Shown here in pieces: positions 34,816 through 44,518 of a stretch of DNA of 64,000 nt; the first letter of the stretch is position 1; each line of letters starts with the position of its first letter. The stretch covers positions 1,364,001 to 1,428,000 of the forward strand of contig NZ_JACHWY010000001.1 in assembly GCF_014191715.1 (NCBI RefSeq), written 5' to 3'. Both the position numbers and the translations under genes were made by a program. Source of the stretch: Litorivivens lipolytica (GTDB lineage Bacteria > Pseudomonadota > Gammaproteobacteria > Pseudomonadales > Spongiibacteraceae). A model generated the notes under the pieces. The model was not told the DNA's origin. It saw nothing but the letters and a program-made list of their open reading frames with translations, and made no database searches.

Positions 34816-36111
34816 ATGCCGCTGCCGCGCTATCTGGATCATCACGCCGAGCCCGAAATTAAAATACTGGAAACGCTGCGCGGTAGCTGGCCCTTTGCGC
34901 TGGTTATTCCCGCGTATCAAGAAACACCCGATTTTCTGCAGCGGCTGCCAAGCGGCGGCCTTGTAATTGTCGTTGCCAATCGACCCGAGAGTGACGACGA
35001 CACAACATGGTTCGAGCGACTGCGCGAAACCTTGCCGTCTCCGCACTGGCAACAAGCCACCGTCAGCCTCCACAAACGCAGCTCGGCCACGACCTCAGAC
35101 ATTCTGCTGGTGGACCGCTGTCTGAAAGGCGCCGCCATACCCAAAAAACAAGGCGTCGGACTCGCGCGAAAAATAGGCTGCGATATAGCCTGCCAACTGA
35201 TCCACACAGGCCAGATCGAAGGCCACTGGATCGGTACCAGTGATGCCGACACTCAACTGCCGCAAAGTTACGGGGAAGCACTCCGCAAGCTACCCACATA
35301 TGCAGCCGCCTGCGTTTTCCCCTTCCAGCACACGGTTGAGGACACGCCCGAATGGGCCATCCGCAGCTACGAGCTGCATATGCTGTATTACGTCTCTGGG
35401 CTGCGCCATGCGGGCTCGCCCTACGCCTGGCCCACGATTGGCAGCTGCATCGCACTAAACAGTGCCGCCTATGCGCAAGCGCATGGCTTTCCAAAACGGG
35501 CCGGAGGTGAGGACTTTTATCTATTGAACAAGCTCGCCAAGCTGGGCGGCGTAGTGCATACCTCCCAACCGGTGATCAGGCCCAGCGCTCGTTTATCGGA
35601 ACGTGTTCCCTTCGGCACCGGCCCGGCACTACAACGCTATTGCAAACTCGATTCCAGCGATCAGTTAACGAGCTATAACCCACACAGTTTTTACGCCTTG
35701 CGAGCCGTGCTGCTTTGCCTAAGGCAACGCGCGCACAACAATCACATGTCACTGAAGGAAAGCGCTCAAACGTGCAAGGCCGATCACTCGCTTTTGCAAG
35801 ACCTATGGCAGCAATTCGGCTGCGAGAAGGCAATAGAAAAAGCCCGACAGAACAGCCGCACGGGGGAGCAGTGCGAACGTCACCTAATGACTTGGTTTGA
35901 CGGCTTTAAAACCCTGAAATGGATTCATGCTTGCCGGGACTACTATCCCGACATCCAATTAATGAGCGCTATTGAAAGTGCAAACTGGCTCACAGATTTT
36001 CATCGAGAAAAAATGGAACTCAACAGAATTGTCGAGCAACTACAGAAATCGTTGGCAAGCGACCAATGCTACAGTCCTGACATTGTGTGTAATGAGCCCG
36101 CAAAAAGTTAA
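34816..36111 (+). CDS. Glycosyltransferase-like (GT-A fold) protein
   Basis: A 431-residue protein with a glycosyltransferase family 2-like core. FALVIPAYQETPDF is the first nucleotide-sugar strand and GHWIGTSDADTQLP the DxD-type metal/nucleotide motif. The acceptor region PYAWPTIGSCIALNSAAYAQAHGFPKRAGGEDFYLLNKLAKLG carries the typical ED dyad. The N-terminal ~30 residues and C-terminal ~130 residues lie outside the core. No membrane segments are evident, so it is probably cytosolic. The start at 34816 is 2 nt after the miaE stop; the frame runs further upstream as a shadow of miaE. Donor and acceptor are unknown. Confidence 0.75.
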   Translation: MPLPRYLDHHAEPEIKILETLRGSWPFALVIPAYQETPDFLQRLPSGGLVIVVANRPESDDDTTWFERLRETLPSPHWQQATVSLHKRSSATTSDILLVDRCLKGAAIPKKQGVGLARKIGCDIACQLIHTGQIEGHWIGTSDADTQLPQSYGEALRKLPTYAAACVFPFQHTVEDTPEWAIRSYELHMLYYVSGLRHAGSPYAWPTIGSCIALNSAAYAQAHGFPKRAGGEDFYLLNKLAKLGGVVHTSQPVIRPSARLSERVPFGTGPALQRYCKLDSSDQLTSYNPHSFYALRAVLLCLRQRAHNNHMSLKESAQTCKADHSLLQDLWQQFGCEKAIEKARQNSRTGEQCERHLMTWFDGFKTLKWIHACRDYYPDIQLMSAIESANWLTDFHREKMELNRIVEQLQKSLASDQCYSPDIVCNEPAKS

Positions 36112-36314
36112 CAAATGGGGCCACATTCAAGGCACATTCTGCCCTACTCTTTTATTAAGCCTGTGTTAGTATTCGCGGCTGGCAATTTAACCAAAATTAA
36201 TGCCAACGGCGCCGCACATTGCCGTGTTCCGCAGCAAAGACAACGCAATCTGCGCCAACAAAAATAGTAACAGGTTTTGTTTCGGTAATACCGACCAGCT
36301 GGAAGGGATCAATT

Positions 36315-38831
36315 ATGAAAAGATACGCAACGGGTGTTGCGCTTCTTGGCAGCGCGCTAGCCTCGTCTATCGCGCTGGCCCAGGGAGGCAGCCAAGCCGC
36401 ACCTATCGCTCTGGAGGAAGTCATAGTCACGGCCCAGAAAAAGGCCGAGTCTTTGCAGGATACACCTATTTCCTTGACCGCCTTCGGCGCTGAGCGCCTC
36501 GAAACCGATGGCATCAACAGCCTGGCCGACATCGGTTCCAAGGTTCCCAGCCTGACCATCGAGCCCTTCCCGATCAACAACACCACACTGCGTATCTTTA
36601 TTCGCGGTATCGGTATTTCTGACTCACAGGTGACTCAGGATCCGCCAGTCGGCATTTACGTTGACGGCGTATACGTCGCTCGCGCGACCGGTACGGCACT
36701 GGACGTGGCAGAACTGGAGCGGATGGAAATTCTGCGTGGCCCACAGGGTACCCTGTACGGTCGTAACACCACCGGTGGTGCTGTCAACCTGATCACCAAG
36801 CGCCCGTCTGTTGACGCGTTCGAATTCAAGCAGAAGTTTGTTGTAGGTAACCGCGACCTGTTTACCTCTAAAACCTCTGCCAACCTGCCCATCACTGACC
36901 GATTGGCAGCGAAGGTCGCTTTCCTGACCACCAGCCAGCGCGGCTGGCTGGAAAACACCGGCCCACAGAACGACCCGACCAGCCCCGGTTTTATCGCCGG
37001 TGACAGCGAAGATTATTTTGGCAGCCGCGATGTACAGGGCTACCGCTTTGATCTGCGCTGGGATGCCACTGACTGGATGACCGTAGACTACGCCTACGAC
37101 TTTTCAGACATGACTACGGTTAACACCATTTATCAGCCAGTCACTCCGCCCTGTGGCGGCGATACATCCAGCTGTAACAAGGGTCAGACCGACCAGATCA
37201 AGAACTCCACTTCATCACGCACCACCTACAGCGACAAGCGCGAAGACGAACTGGCCAGCAGCTCGCCGATGCAGGACTCCACCACGGAAGTGGAAGGTCA
37301 CTCTGTCACCATCGCGATGGATTTTGACACTTGGCAGCTCAAATACATCGGCGCCTACCGCACGCTGGACGATGAAGCCTACGCTGACCTGACCGGCGAC
37401 GGTGACCCGGACTTCCGTCTGGACTCACAAGCCTACTGTGGCCCCGCCGCACAGGTTGCTGTGGGCGGCTGTACACCACTGGTTGTGCCTAAAATCAGCC
37501 AGAATCAAACCTCTCACGAACTGCAGTTCACCGGTGACTTCGCCGATGGCCGCGTCGAATACATCGTGGGCGCCTACTACTTTGAAGAGGAAGCTCAAGA
37601 AGACAACTCGCCGCTGCACCACCAGCTGAGTGCACCGATCGATGCTGACCCCAACACCCGTATCGTTAACCTGTTGAGCCAGAAGTACGATATCGAGAAC
37701 GAGTCCAGCGCCCTGTTCGGTCAGTTCACCTGGACGCCGGCGATTCTTGAAGATCGCCTGCACCTGACCTTCGGCTACCGTCACTCTGAAGACAGCCGCT
37801 ACGCGCTGAAAAATCAGGAAGACTTTGTTTACATCGAAAACCCCTTGCTGCCCGGTGGCGCTGCGGAAGCCAGCAACCCGCTGGTAGCGACCTTCCTCGG
37901 TGGCGCCGGCATCCCCAACTCGGATGACCGCCGCTTCGACAACGTCGAAGGCGACACGGACTTCTCGGATGACTCTTTCACACTGACTGCAGAGTTTGAT
38001 GTCACCGACGATATCAACATCTACGCCAAGTCTGTTGAAGCTTATAAAGCCGGTGGTTTTAACACCCGCGACCCGCAGCGTGACGGCAATCAGGGCCCGG
38101 CCTCTGACGGCACCGACTACGGCTTTGGCTTCAAGGAAGGCTTCGCCTCTGAGAAAGTTCAGTCTTACGAAATCGGCGTAAAAAGCGAGCTGATGGATCG
38201 ACGCCTGCGTGTGAACGGTAACGTGTTCTACAGTGAATACACCGACATTCAGCTGAACCAGATCCTGACCGGTACTGTTGCTGACACCAAAGTAAGCAAC
38301 GCCGGTGAAGCAGAAATGCAGGGTATGGAAATGGACGTTACCTTCCTGGCGACTCGCGATATCCTGATGCTGTTTAACTACGCGTATCTGGATACCGAAG
38401 TAACCAAGGCGACTTCCGCCGCGACTGGTGAAGACATCTCCGATACCTTCGTATTCTTCTCTGCGCCGCAGCACTCTTACACGCTGGCCGTAGACTGGAC
38501 CATTACGCAAGGTGACTGGGGCCGTCTGAACTTCAACATCAGCCACAACTTCATGGATGAGCGCAACGGTGGTTCGCGCTCCTTCAACGTGGCCAAAGAC
38601 GGTGACAAATCTCGCGGTACTTTCCTCGACGATTACCGCCTGACCAACATGCGCCTGAGCGCCACGGGCATGCCTCTGTGGGGCGGTGTATTCCAGGTTG
38701 CAGGCTGGGTTAAAAACGTCTTTGACGAGGAATACCACGTTACTGCCATCGACAACACTCCGCAGATCGACCGCGCCGTTATCTGGGGTGAGCCCCGCAC
38801 TTACGGCCTGGATCTGATCTACGAATACTGA
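36315..38831 (+). CDS. TonB-dependent outer-membrane receptor
   Basis: An 838-residue TonB-dependent receptor. The signal peptide (about 1-24, ending SSIALAQ) is followed by a TonB-box-like LEEVIVTAQKKAESLQD. The plug has TLRIFIRGIGISDSQV, GIYVDGVYVARAT and MEILRGPQGTLYGRNTTGGAVNLIT. The barrel ends in a terminal aromatic (DLIYEY). It is of the pesticin-like/carbohydrate-lipid receptor type common in marine gammaproteobacteria. AGGGA precedes the ATG at 36315. A strong terminator follows, so the flavoprotein and PhyH genes downstream are separate units that may share a substrate (inference). Confidence 0.95.
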   Translation: MKRYATGVALLGSALASSIALAQGGSQAAPIALEEVIVTAQKKAESLQDTPISLTAFGAERLETDGINSLADIGSKVPSLTIEPFPINNTTLRIFIRGIGISDSQVTQDPPVGIYVDGVYVARATGTALDVAELERMEILRGPQGTLYGRNTTGGAVNLITKRPSVDAFEFKQKFVVGNRDLFTSKTSANLPITDRLAAKVAFLTTSQRGWLENTGPQNDPTSPGFIAGDSEDYFGSRDVQGYRFDLRWDATDWMTVDYAYDFSDMTTVNTIYQPVTPPCGGDTSSCNKGQTDQIKNSTSSRTTYSDKREDELASSSPMQDSTTEVEGHSVTIAMDFDTWQLKYIGAYRTLDDEAYADLTGDGDPDFRLDSQAYCGPAAQVAVGGCTPLVVPKISQNQTSHELQFTGDFADGRVEYIVGAYYFEEEAQEDNSPLHHQLSAPIDADPNTRIVNLLSQKYDIENESSALFGQFTWTPAILEDRLHLTFGYRHSEDSRYALKNQEDFVYIENPLLPGGAAEASNPLVATFLGGAGIPNSDDRRFDNVEGDTDFSDDSFTLTAEFDVTDDINIYAKSVEAYKAGGFNTRDPQRDGNQGPASDGTDYGFGFKEGFASEKVQSYEIGVKSELMDRRLRVNGNVFYSEYTDIQLNQILTGTVADTKVSNAGEAEMQGMEMDVTFLATRDILMLFNYAYLDTEVTKATSAATGEDISDTFVFFSAPQHSYTLAVDWTITQGDWGRLNFNISHNFMDERNGGSRSFNVAKDGDKSRGTFLDDYRLTNMRLSATGMPLWGGVFQVAGWVKNVFDEEYHVTAIDNTPQIDRAVIWGEPRTYGLDLIYEY

Positions 38832-38865
38832 TTCGTAGTTGTTGATCAGAAGATCTGAAAAACAA

Positions 38866-38890
38866 AGGGCTGCTTCGGCAGCCCTTTTTT
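38866..38890 (+). terminator. Rho-independent terminator after the second receptor gene
   Basis: AGGGCTGC (38866-38873) and GCAGCCCT (38878-38885) form a perfect 8-bp stem closed by a TTCG loop. A T-tract follows. Confidence 0.95.
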
Positions 38891-38970
38891 GTGCCTGTCA
38901 TTCTGAATTTTTCCGGCGCGGTCCAATCTTTTGAACATACCTGAAATGGACGAGTCCGCAGCCCCTGAAA

Positions 38971-39013
38971 GCACTGGTTCTGGTCGCGATGTTCCCTATA
39001 ATAATACCAGTGC
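38971..39013. promoter_or_regulatory. Promoter -10 box framed by an inverted repeat
   Basis: GCACTGGT (38971-38978) is inverted perfectly as ACCAGTGC (39006-39013). A consensus -10 TATAAT sits between them at 38997-39002. The layout resembles an operator overlapping the promoter of the KstD-like gene at 39044. Confidence 0.45.
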
Positions 39014-39043
39014 CTTAAAACTGATTTTCTTGGAGCCCACGTA

Positions 39044-40531
39044 ATGAGCGACAAATCCAGCCCCACCCAACCCAAGCGAGCAAGCGAGATCAGCGAGTGG
39101 GGAATTGAAACCGATGTGGCCGTTATCGGCTTTGGCGGTGCCGGCGCCTGCGCCGCCTTGGAGGCAGCCGATGCCGGCGCCGAGGTAGTGATTTTTGAGT
39201 TGGCCAGCGCCAGCGGCGGCTCAACCGCACTGTCCAGCGCCGAGATTTACATGGGGGGCAACGGCGGTACTCGGGTTCAGAAAGCCTGTGGTTACGATGA
39301 CACCTCAGACAACATGAAAAACTTTCTGAAAACCTGTTTTGGCAGCAACGCCGATGAAGACAAGATCGATACTTACGTCGACAACAGTCTCGATCATTTC
39401 AACTGGCTGGTAGAAAAGGGCGTTCCTTTCAAAGACACTGAACTAAAAGAACGCGCCATCATGGCCCTCACTGACGATTGCCTGCTGTTTACCGGCAACG
39501 AAAAGGCCTACCCCTTTACCGAAGCGGCCTACCCGGTGCCACGCGGCCACAACCTGCAAATCGAAGGGGATAACGGCGGCCCGCTGCTGATGAAAATCCT
39601 GACCGAACAAGTCGAAAAGCGCAGCAATATCTCGGTGAACTATGAGACCCGTGCGCTCACCCTGATCACTGACGACAGCGGCGCCGTAGTGGGTATTCTG
39701 GTACGCATGAATCAGCAGGAAGTCGCTGTGCGAGCACACAAAGGCGTCATCCTCTGCGCCGGCGGTTTCTGTATGAACCCGGATATGGTTCGCAAATACG
39801 CGCCCCTGTTTGATAAAAACCTCGAGCCCATTGGCAACCCCGGCGATACCGGTTCCGGTATTTTGATGGGCCTTGGCGTAGGCGCCGGCACCGTGAACAT
39901 GCACGAGTGCTTTACCACCGTGCCTTACTACCCGCCGCAATCCCTGACCTATGGCATCTTCGTTAACGACAAAGGGCAGCGTTTTATCAACGAAGACTGC
40001 TACCACGGCCGCGTTGGTTTCAATGCACTGGTTCAGCAACACAATCACGCCAAACGCATTTACCTGATCACCGATGTGGAAGGCTACGGTGATTACGAAA
40101 AAATGAGCTACCTTGGCGCTCAGGTTGCAGGCACCGGCGAAACCGCCGAAGAGCTGGAAAAGGAACTGGAACTGCCGGAAGGCACACTGAGCAGCACACT
40201 GGAAGTTTACAACCGCAATGCCGAAAAAGGCGAAGATCCACTGTTCCATAAAAGCGACGCCTGGCTGCGACCGATCAAGCCGCCCTTTGTGGCATTGGAT
40301 TGCACCCTTGGCCGCGGAACCTTTTATCCCTTCTTCACCCTCGGCGGTCTCGACACACTGCCTACCGGTGAAGTCCTGACGGCCGAGCGCAATGTGATTC
40401 CCGGTCTCTACGCAGCGGGGCGCACCACCGCGGGCATTCCTCGCACCGCTGCCGGCTATGCCAGTGGCATGTCGGTGGGTGATGCGACCTTCTTTGGACG
40501 AATGGCCGGGAAGACCGCCGCCACCCGCTAA
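39044..40531 (+). CDS. FAD-dependent dehydrogenase (fumarate reductase/KstD-like)
   Basis: A 495-residue flavoprotein of the FAD_binding_2 (fumarate reductase/3-ketosteroid dehydrogenase) family. VAVIGFGGAGACAALEAADAGAEVVIFE is the N-terminal FAD-binding fingerprint. GVILCAGGFCMNPDM is the second dinucleotide region, and NVIPGLYAAGRTTAGIPRTAAGYASGMSVGDATFFGR the C-terminal FAD contact. The family includes 3-ketosteroid-delta-1-dehydrogenases and enoate reductases, so a steroid or terpenoid substrate is plausible, but key residues were not verified. The KstD/fumarate reductase split is unresolved. A TATAAT promoter lies upstream; phyH-like is 23 nt downstream. Confidence 0.85.
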   Translation: MSDKSSPTQPKRASEISEWGIETDVAVIGFGGAGACAALEAADAGAEVVIFELASASGGSTALSSAEIYMGGNGGTRVQKACGYDDTSDNMKNFLKTCFGSNADEDKIDTYVDNSLDHFNWLVEKGVPFKDTELKERAIMALTDDCLLFTGNEKAYPFTEAAYPVPRGHNLQIEGDNGGPLLMKILTEQVEKRSNISVNYETRALTLITDDSGAVVGILVRMNQQEVAVRAHKGVILCAGGFCMNPDMVRKYAPLFDKNLEPIGNPGDTGSGILMGLGVGAGTVNMHECFTTVPYYPPQSLTYGIFVNDKGQRFINEDCYHGRVGFNALVQQHNHAKRIYLITDVEGYGDYEKMSYLGAQVAGTGETAEELEKELELPEGTLSSTLEVYNRNAEKGEDPLFHKSDAWLRPIKPPFVALDCTLGRGTFYPFFTLGGLDTLPTGEVLTAERNVIPGLYAAGRTTAGIPRTAAGYASGMSVGDATFFGRMAGKTAATR

Positions 40532-40554
40532 ACCCATCCCAAAAGGAGTCGACC

Positions 40555-41739
40555 ATGAGCGATGCCATCCAGCAGTTACAGTCACTCCATCACAGCCTGA
40601 GCCAGAAAGCGAGCGAGCGGCTTCCGCTGCTCGCGGCTCAGCCCGCCCTCCCGCCTCTAACCTTGCGCTGCGCCGACGATTGCGCTTTCAGCTTTCGTTA
40701 CGATGGCCAGCAACTCACGATAACGCCGGCGACCGATAACAATGGCATCTCGATCGACGCCAAGGATTGGCTCGGACTGAGCGATGACATGGAAGCCGTT
40801 CCACCCCTGATTTACGGTGATCGATTGCGTAGCGCACCGGGGGAATTGAATACGCTGCTGGCGTGGGAACCTGCACTCCGCGCAATTTATCGCGGCCTGC
40901 CGGTCTACGATCCGCTCGCCCCCGACCTGATTGACGAGGCAGGCCACGAACACGACCCGGCACGTACCTACGGCTTGAACGACTCCCCCACCACACGCCG
41001 CCGAGCCTTAAATACCCTCGGCTATCTGGTGGTTCACGATGTGTTTAACGACGAAGAGCAAGAGCGATTTCGGCACTACGCGCAACAGCTCAAAGCCGCC
41101 GCCAGAGAAGATGACAAACACTCCTGGTGGGGCAAAAACTCACAGGGAGATTCTGTTCTCTGTCGAACACTCAACGGCGGCGATATTGATGAGTTAGCCG
41201 GCCTCTACCAAGACTCGCGCATCACACAACTGGCGGCACTGATGCCGGAGGGCCTAAAAGGCGCTAACCCGCGAGAACAAGACGGGGTGACCGTTATCTA
41301 CAAAAATCCTGACATGAGCGAAGGACTGTCGGATTTACCCTGGCACAGAGACTGCGGCATGGGTGGCCACGCCATTATGTGCCCGACGGTTATCATCAGC
41401 ATCTATCTCTATGACGCCACAGACGAAGCCGGTGCGCTGCGTTTTCTGCCGGGATCGCACAAGGCCAGTTTCGGTTTTCTGGATGCCGGTGATCGCAACG
41501 CGCCACGGGGTGTTCGAGCCGATGCTCGCGCCGGATCGGTGACCTTGCACTACGGGGATGTAATGCATGCGGCGCCGGAACCTCAGGGGCATTGCGAGCA
41601 CTATCGCCAGAGTATCTTGCTAACGTATCAGCCCGAGTATCGCCACCACCGTGGCGACCGTCACTACAACGACATTCTGTTCAATGAACGTGAGGACGGG
41701 CAGGTGCCCAATATGAAAGATCTGGTGGACGGCAATTAA
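40555..41739 (+). CDS. Phytanoyl-CoA dioxygenase (PhyH) family protein
   Basis: A 394-residue Fe(II)/2-oxoglutarate-dependent dioxygenase-like protein. The iron-binding triad is LPWHRDCGMGG (His-x-Asp) with the distal His in GDVMHAAPEPQGHCEHYRQS, where an Arg for 2-oxoglutarate follows. ALRFLPGSHKASF is the conserved strand between them. Family members hydroxylate the alpha carbon of acyl-CoAs or small alkyl chains. AAAGGAGTCGACC precedes the ATG, a strong ribosome-binding site. It is cotranscribed with the KstD-like flavoprotein, so the pair may oxidise one substrate. The stop overlaps the convergent hrpB stop by 4 nt. Confidence 0.9.
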   Translation: MSDAIQQLQSLHHSLSQKASERLPLLAAQPALPPLTLRCADDCAFSFRYDGQQLTITPATDNNGISIDAKDWLGLSDDMEAVPPLIYGDRLRSAPGELNTLLAWEPALRAIYRGLPVYDPLAPDLIDEAGHEHDPARTYGLNDSPTTRRRALNTLGYLVVHDVFNDEEQERFRHYAQQLKAAAREDDKHSWWGKNSQGDSVLCRTLNGGDIDELAGLYQDSRITQLAALMPEGLKGANPREQDGVTVIYKNPDMSEGLSDLPWHRDCGMGGHAIMCPTVIISIYLYDATDEAGALRFLPGSHKASFGFLDAGDRNAPRGVRADARAGSVTLHYGDVMHAAPEPQGHCEHYRQSILLTYQPEYRHHRGDRHYNDILFNEREDGQVPNMKDLVDGN

Positions 41740-44213
41740 TAGCCCTGCTTTTTAGTACCGCGCATGGGTGTGGCCGAGATCGGATCATCCGGCCAGGGGT
41801 GCTTCGGGTACCGCCCCTTCATGTCCTTCTTCACCTCGCTGTAACTGTTCGCCCAAAAACTGGCGAGATCCTGCGTCACCTGCAAGGGCCTGCCCGCCGG
41901 CGACAGCAGATGCAGTGTGACCGGCTGCCGGCCTCCGGCAATGCGCGGCGACTGCTGCTGACCAAACATTTCCTGCAGCTTGACTGCCAAGACCGGCGGG
42001 CGCTCCTGATAATCAATGCGGGCTTCGCTTCCTGTCGGCAGGGTTAGTCTGACCGGCGCCAACTCATCCAGCTCACGCGGCTGAGGCCAGACCAGTAACG
42101 ATTGCAGGGCGGGCATTAGATCCAGCTTCTGCAAATGACGGGCATGGGTAATCGCGGGCAGGAAGGGCAATAACCAACTTTCCAGCTTATCCAACAAAGC
42201 CTGATTGCTGACATCGGGCCAGGCACTGGACTCCCCGTGCTGCAAATCCAGTTCCCTCAACAACATAACCCGCGCCTGCCATTGCCGGCTAACCTCATTC
42301 CACGGCAACTCCGCCAAGCCCTGCTCCCGTATTCTATTCAACAGTGCATTTTTCAGAGTGTTGTCATCGGGCTTGGGGCTGCGCTCCCGACCGACAATCA
42401 ACTGGCCAATGCGCTGCTGCCGCTCCAGCAAAAGCTGACCATCGGCCTGCCACTCCACTACGTCCACTTCCTCAGGAGCAGGCAGCTCCTGTCCCAGCCA
42501 ACTCGGATTAAATCGCGCTGCCAGAAAAATGCGATCCTGACGACGGCCGCTGTGACCACCGCTTTCTGCGACGACCAACCAATCCTGCTTGCCTAGACTG
42601 TCGCCGGCATCCAGCTCTGCTGCACGTCCGTTCGCCAGCAGATAGGCCGCTCCACCCTCACGCCGTCTCGCGATTCGATCCGGATAGGCCAAGGCCAAAC
42701 ACAGCCCAAGCCGATCGGGCTCAATGTCTCTCTGCCCGGAAGCGAGTTTCAGCAAGCGTGTGAACTGCCCCGCCTGCTTCTGCAAATGGCTGACGTTGCT
42801 ACCGCGCCGCAAATTGGACAGGGGTAGGCGCAGGCTGAGGTCGGCCCCCGCATCCCGCAGGGGATCGCGGTCGGAGAGGATGGCGGCAAGTTCACAGGCT
42901 GTTGCCCCGAGACCGAGCTGATGAGCGTTGATCAACATATGCGCCAAACGCGGATGCGTCGGCAGCGCGGCCATCGCTTCACCATGAGGTGTCAGAGCAC
43001 CCTCTGTATCACAGGCACCCAATGCTCGGAGCAAATCCAGAGCTTGCTGCCACGGCGCAGGGCGAGGCGCGTCGAGCCAGTTCAGTTCCGACACATCAAC
43101 ACCCCACACCAGCAGTTGCAGGGCCAGCGGCGCGAGGTCCGCCTGCTGGATTTCCGGCTCATCAAACGCAGGGAATTCTTTCTGTTGATCCTCGCTCCAC
43201 AGGCGATATACAGCCCCGGGTGCAAGGCGACCGGCTCGGCCTGCGCGCTGTTCTGCGCTGGCACGGGAGATACGCTTTGTTTGCAGACGACTCATACCGC
43301 GACGCGGATCAAATTCGGGCTTGCGTGCCCACCCGCTATCGACGACAACCGTGACGCCTTCAATGGTCAAACTGGATTCAGCGATATCGGTAGCCAACAC
43401 CACCTTGCGCTTTCCCTCAGGTGGCGGCCGTACTGCCTGTTGTTGTTCCTGCAGCGACAGGCTGCCATAAAGGGGCGCAATCAACACGTCACTGCCAGAT
43501 TCGCTTTCCTGCAGTGACTTTTGTACCGCGCGTATTTCGCCCTGCCCCGGCAGAAAAACAAGAAGGCTCCCCTGCTCGCGGCGCAGGCAGTCGCGTATCT
43601 GTTGACTGACCGCAGTCACCACATCGCGCTGTTCTACGCGCTGCCCATAGTGGCGCGCAACCGGAAATTGCCGACCCTCGCTGCGGACAATAGGCGCCTG
43701 CTGCAAGAGTTCTGCGAGCGCTTCACTGTCGAGCGTCGCCGACATGACAAGTAGTTTCAGTGGGGAGTCATCGCGAAATAGGTCGCGGGCATAGAGACTC
43801 AGAGCAAGACCGAGATCGGCATCGACGGAGCGCTCGTGAAACTCATCAAAGATCACCAGCCCCACACCCTCAAGGCTTGGATCACTCAACAGCATTCGGC
43901 TCAGCACACCCTCGGTAATGACCATAATGCGCGTGCGCGGCCCCTCTTTCTGTTCCAGCCGCATGCGATAGCCGACGGTTTCACCCACCGACTCACCCAG
44001 CGATTCCGCCATGCGCTGAGCGGCCAGTTTTGCCGCAAGCCGACGCGGCTCCAGCAGCAGAATCTTCTGCCCAGCCAACCAGGGTTCAGTCAATAACGCG
44101 AGGGGTATGCGAGTGGTTTTACCCGCACCGGGCTCGGCCACGACAATCGCTTCGTGGCGCGAGTTCAGCGTCCTTTTGAGCTCGGGTAGAACCTGTTCGA
44201 TAGGCAGGGACAT
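41736..44213 (-). CDS. hrpB: ATP-dependent helicase HrpB
   Basis: An 825-residue DEAH/DExH-box helicase of the HrpB family. Walker A is AEPGAGKTTR (residues 26-35), FDEFHERS (near 125) is the DExH motif, and LVMSATLDSEALAELL carries motif III. The C-terminal half has motif VI SRASAEQRAGRAGRLAPG, the HA2-like region and the HrpB-specific C terminus. The N-terminal start begins directly at the helicase core, as expected. HrpB function in cells is unclear; E. coli hrpB has no growth phenotype. Length fits (about 810-830). It is convergent with the PhyH gene. Confidence 0.97.
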   Translation of the reverse strand: MSLPIEQVLPELKRTLNSRHEAIVVAEPGAGKTTRIPLALLTEPWLAGQKILLLEPRRLAAKLAAQRMAESLGESVGETVGYRMRLEQKEGPRTRIMVITEGVLSRMLLSDPSLEGVGLVIFDEFHERSVDADLGLALSLYARDLFRDDSPLKLLVMSATLDSEALAELLQQAPIVRSEGRQFPVARHYGQRVEQRDVVTAVSQQIRDCLRREQGSLLVFLPGQGEIRAVQKSLQESESGSDVLIAPLYGSLSLQEQQQAVRPPPEGKRKVVLATDIAESSLTIEGVTVVVDSGWARKPEFDPRRGMSRLQTKRISRASAEQRAGRAGRLAPGAVYRLWSEDQQKEFPAFDEPEIQQADLAPLALQLLVWGVDVSELNWLDAPRPAPWQQALDLLRALGACDTEGALTPHGEAMAALPTHPRLAHMLINAHQLGLGATACELAAILSDRDPLRDAGADLSLRLPLSNLRRGSNVSHLQKQAGQFTRLLKLASGQRDIEPDRLGLCLALAYPDRIARRREGGAAYLLANGRAAELDAGDSLGKQDWLVVAESGGHSGRRQDRIFLAARFNPSWLGQELPAPEEVDVVEWQADGQLLLERQQRIGQLIVGRERSPKPDDNTLKNALLNRIREQGLAELPWNEVSRQWQARVMLLRELDLQHGESSAWPDVSNQALLDKLESWLLPFLPAITHARHLQKLDLMPALQSLLVWPQPRELDELAPVRLTLPTGSEARIDYQERPPVLAVKLQEMFGQQQSPRIAGGRQPVTLHLLSPAGRPLQVTQDLASFWANSYSEVKKDMKGRYPKHPWPDDPISATPMRGTKKQGY

Positions 44214-44278
44214 AAAGAAAAGCTTAGAAAAACGGGCGCAGGATCATAGCACAGCAAGCCTGAATAGCCCTCGCTGAA

Positions 44279-44518
44279 CTAGGGGCGAAGTAGTGGTCGC
44301 AGCATCGTTTCCAGACCGTTGAGTTTGATCTCATACATCAGAGCCAGTTGATCACCCAACTTGCCTTTGGGAAAACCCTGCTGGTAAAACCAGACTAGGT
44401 AGGGCTCCGGCAGCTCAAGCAAACGTCGCCCCTTATATTTTCCAAAAGGCATCACCTGATTGACCGCCGCCACCAGCGCTTCACCGTCCTGGTTTTCCAG
44501 AAGAGAGGCTTCCTGCAC
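44279..44518 (-). CDS. DUF3820 family protein
   Basis: A 79-residue protein with the DUF3820 pattern: MPFGKYKGRRLLELPEPYLVWFYQQGFPKGKLGDQLALMYEIKLNGL is the diagnostic core. This family appears in gammaproteobacteria as a putative quorum-regulated virulence-factor-like fold; the role is unknown. The start is GTG at 44518, overlapping the flavin monooxygenase stop by one base (TAGTG). It is therefore translationally coupled to that gene. No signal peptide. Confidence 0.85.
   Translation of the reverse strand: MQEASLLENQDGEALVAAVNQVMPFGKYKGRRLLELPEPYLVWFYQQGFPKGKLGDQLALMYEIKLNGLETMLRPLLRP

Noticed and set aside
37425-38738. 437-codon open frame antisense to the second TonB-dependent receptor gene
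   Set aside because: It lies wholly inside a clear receptor gene, has no recognisable domain or start site, and its residues are a translation of the opposite strand's codon pattern.
39443-40585. 380-codon open frame antisense to the KstD-like gene
   Set aside because: Shadow of a well-supported flavoprotein gene.
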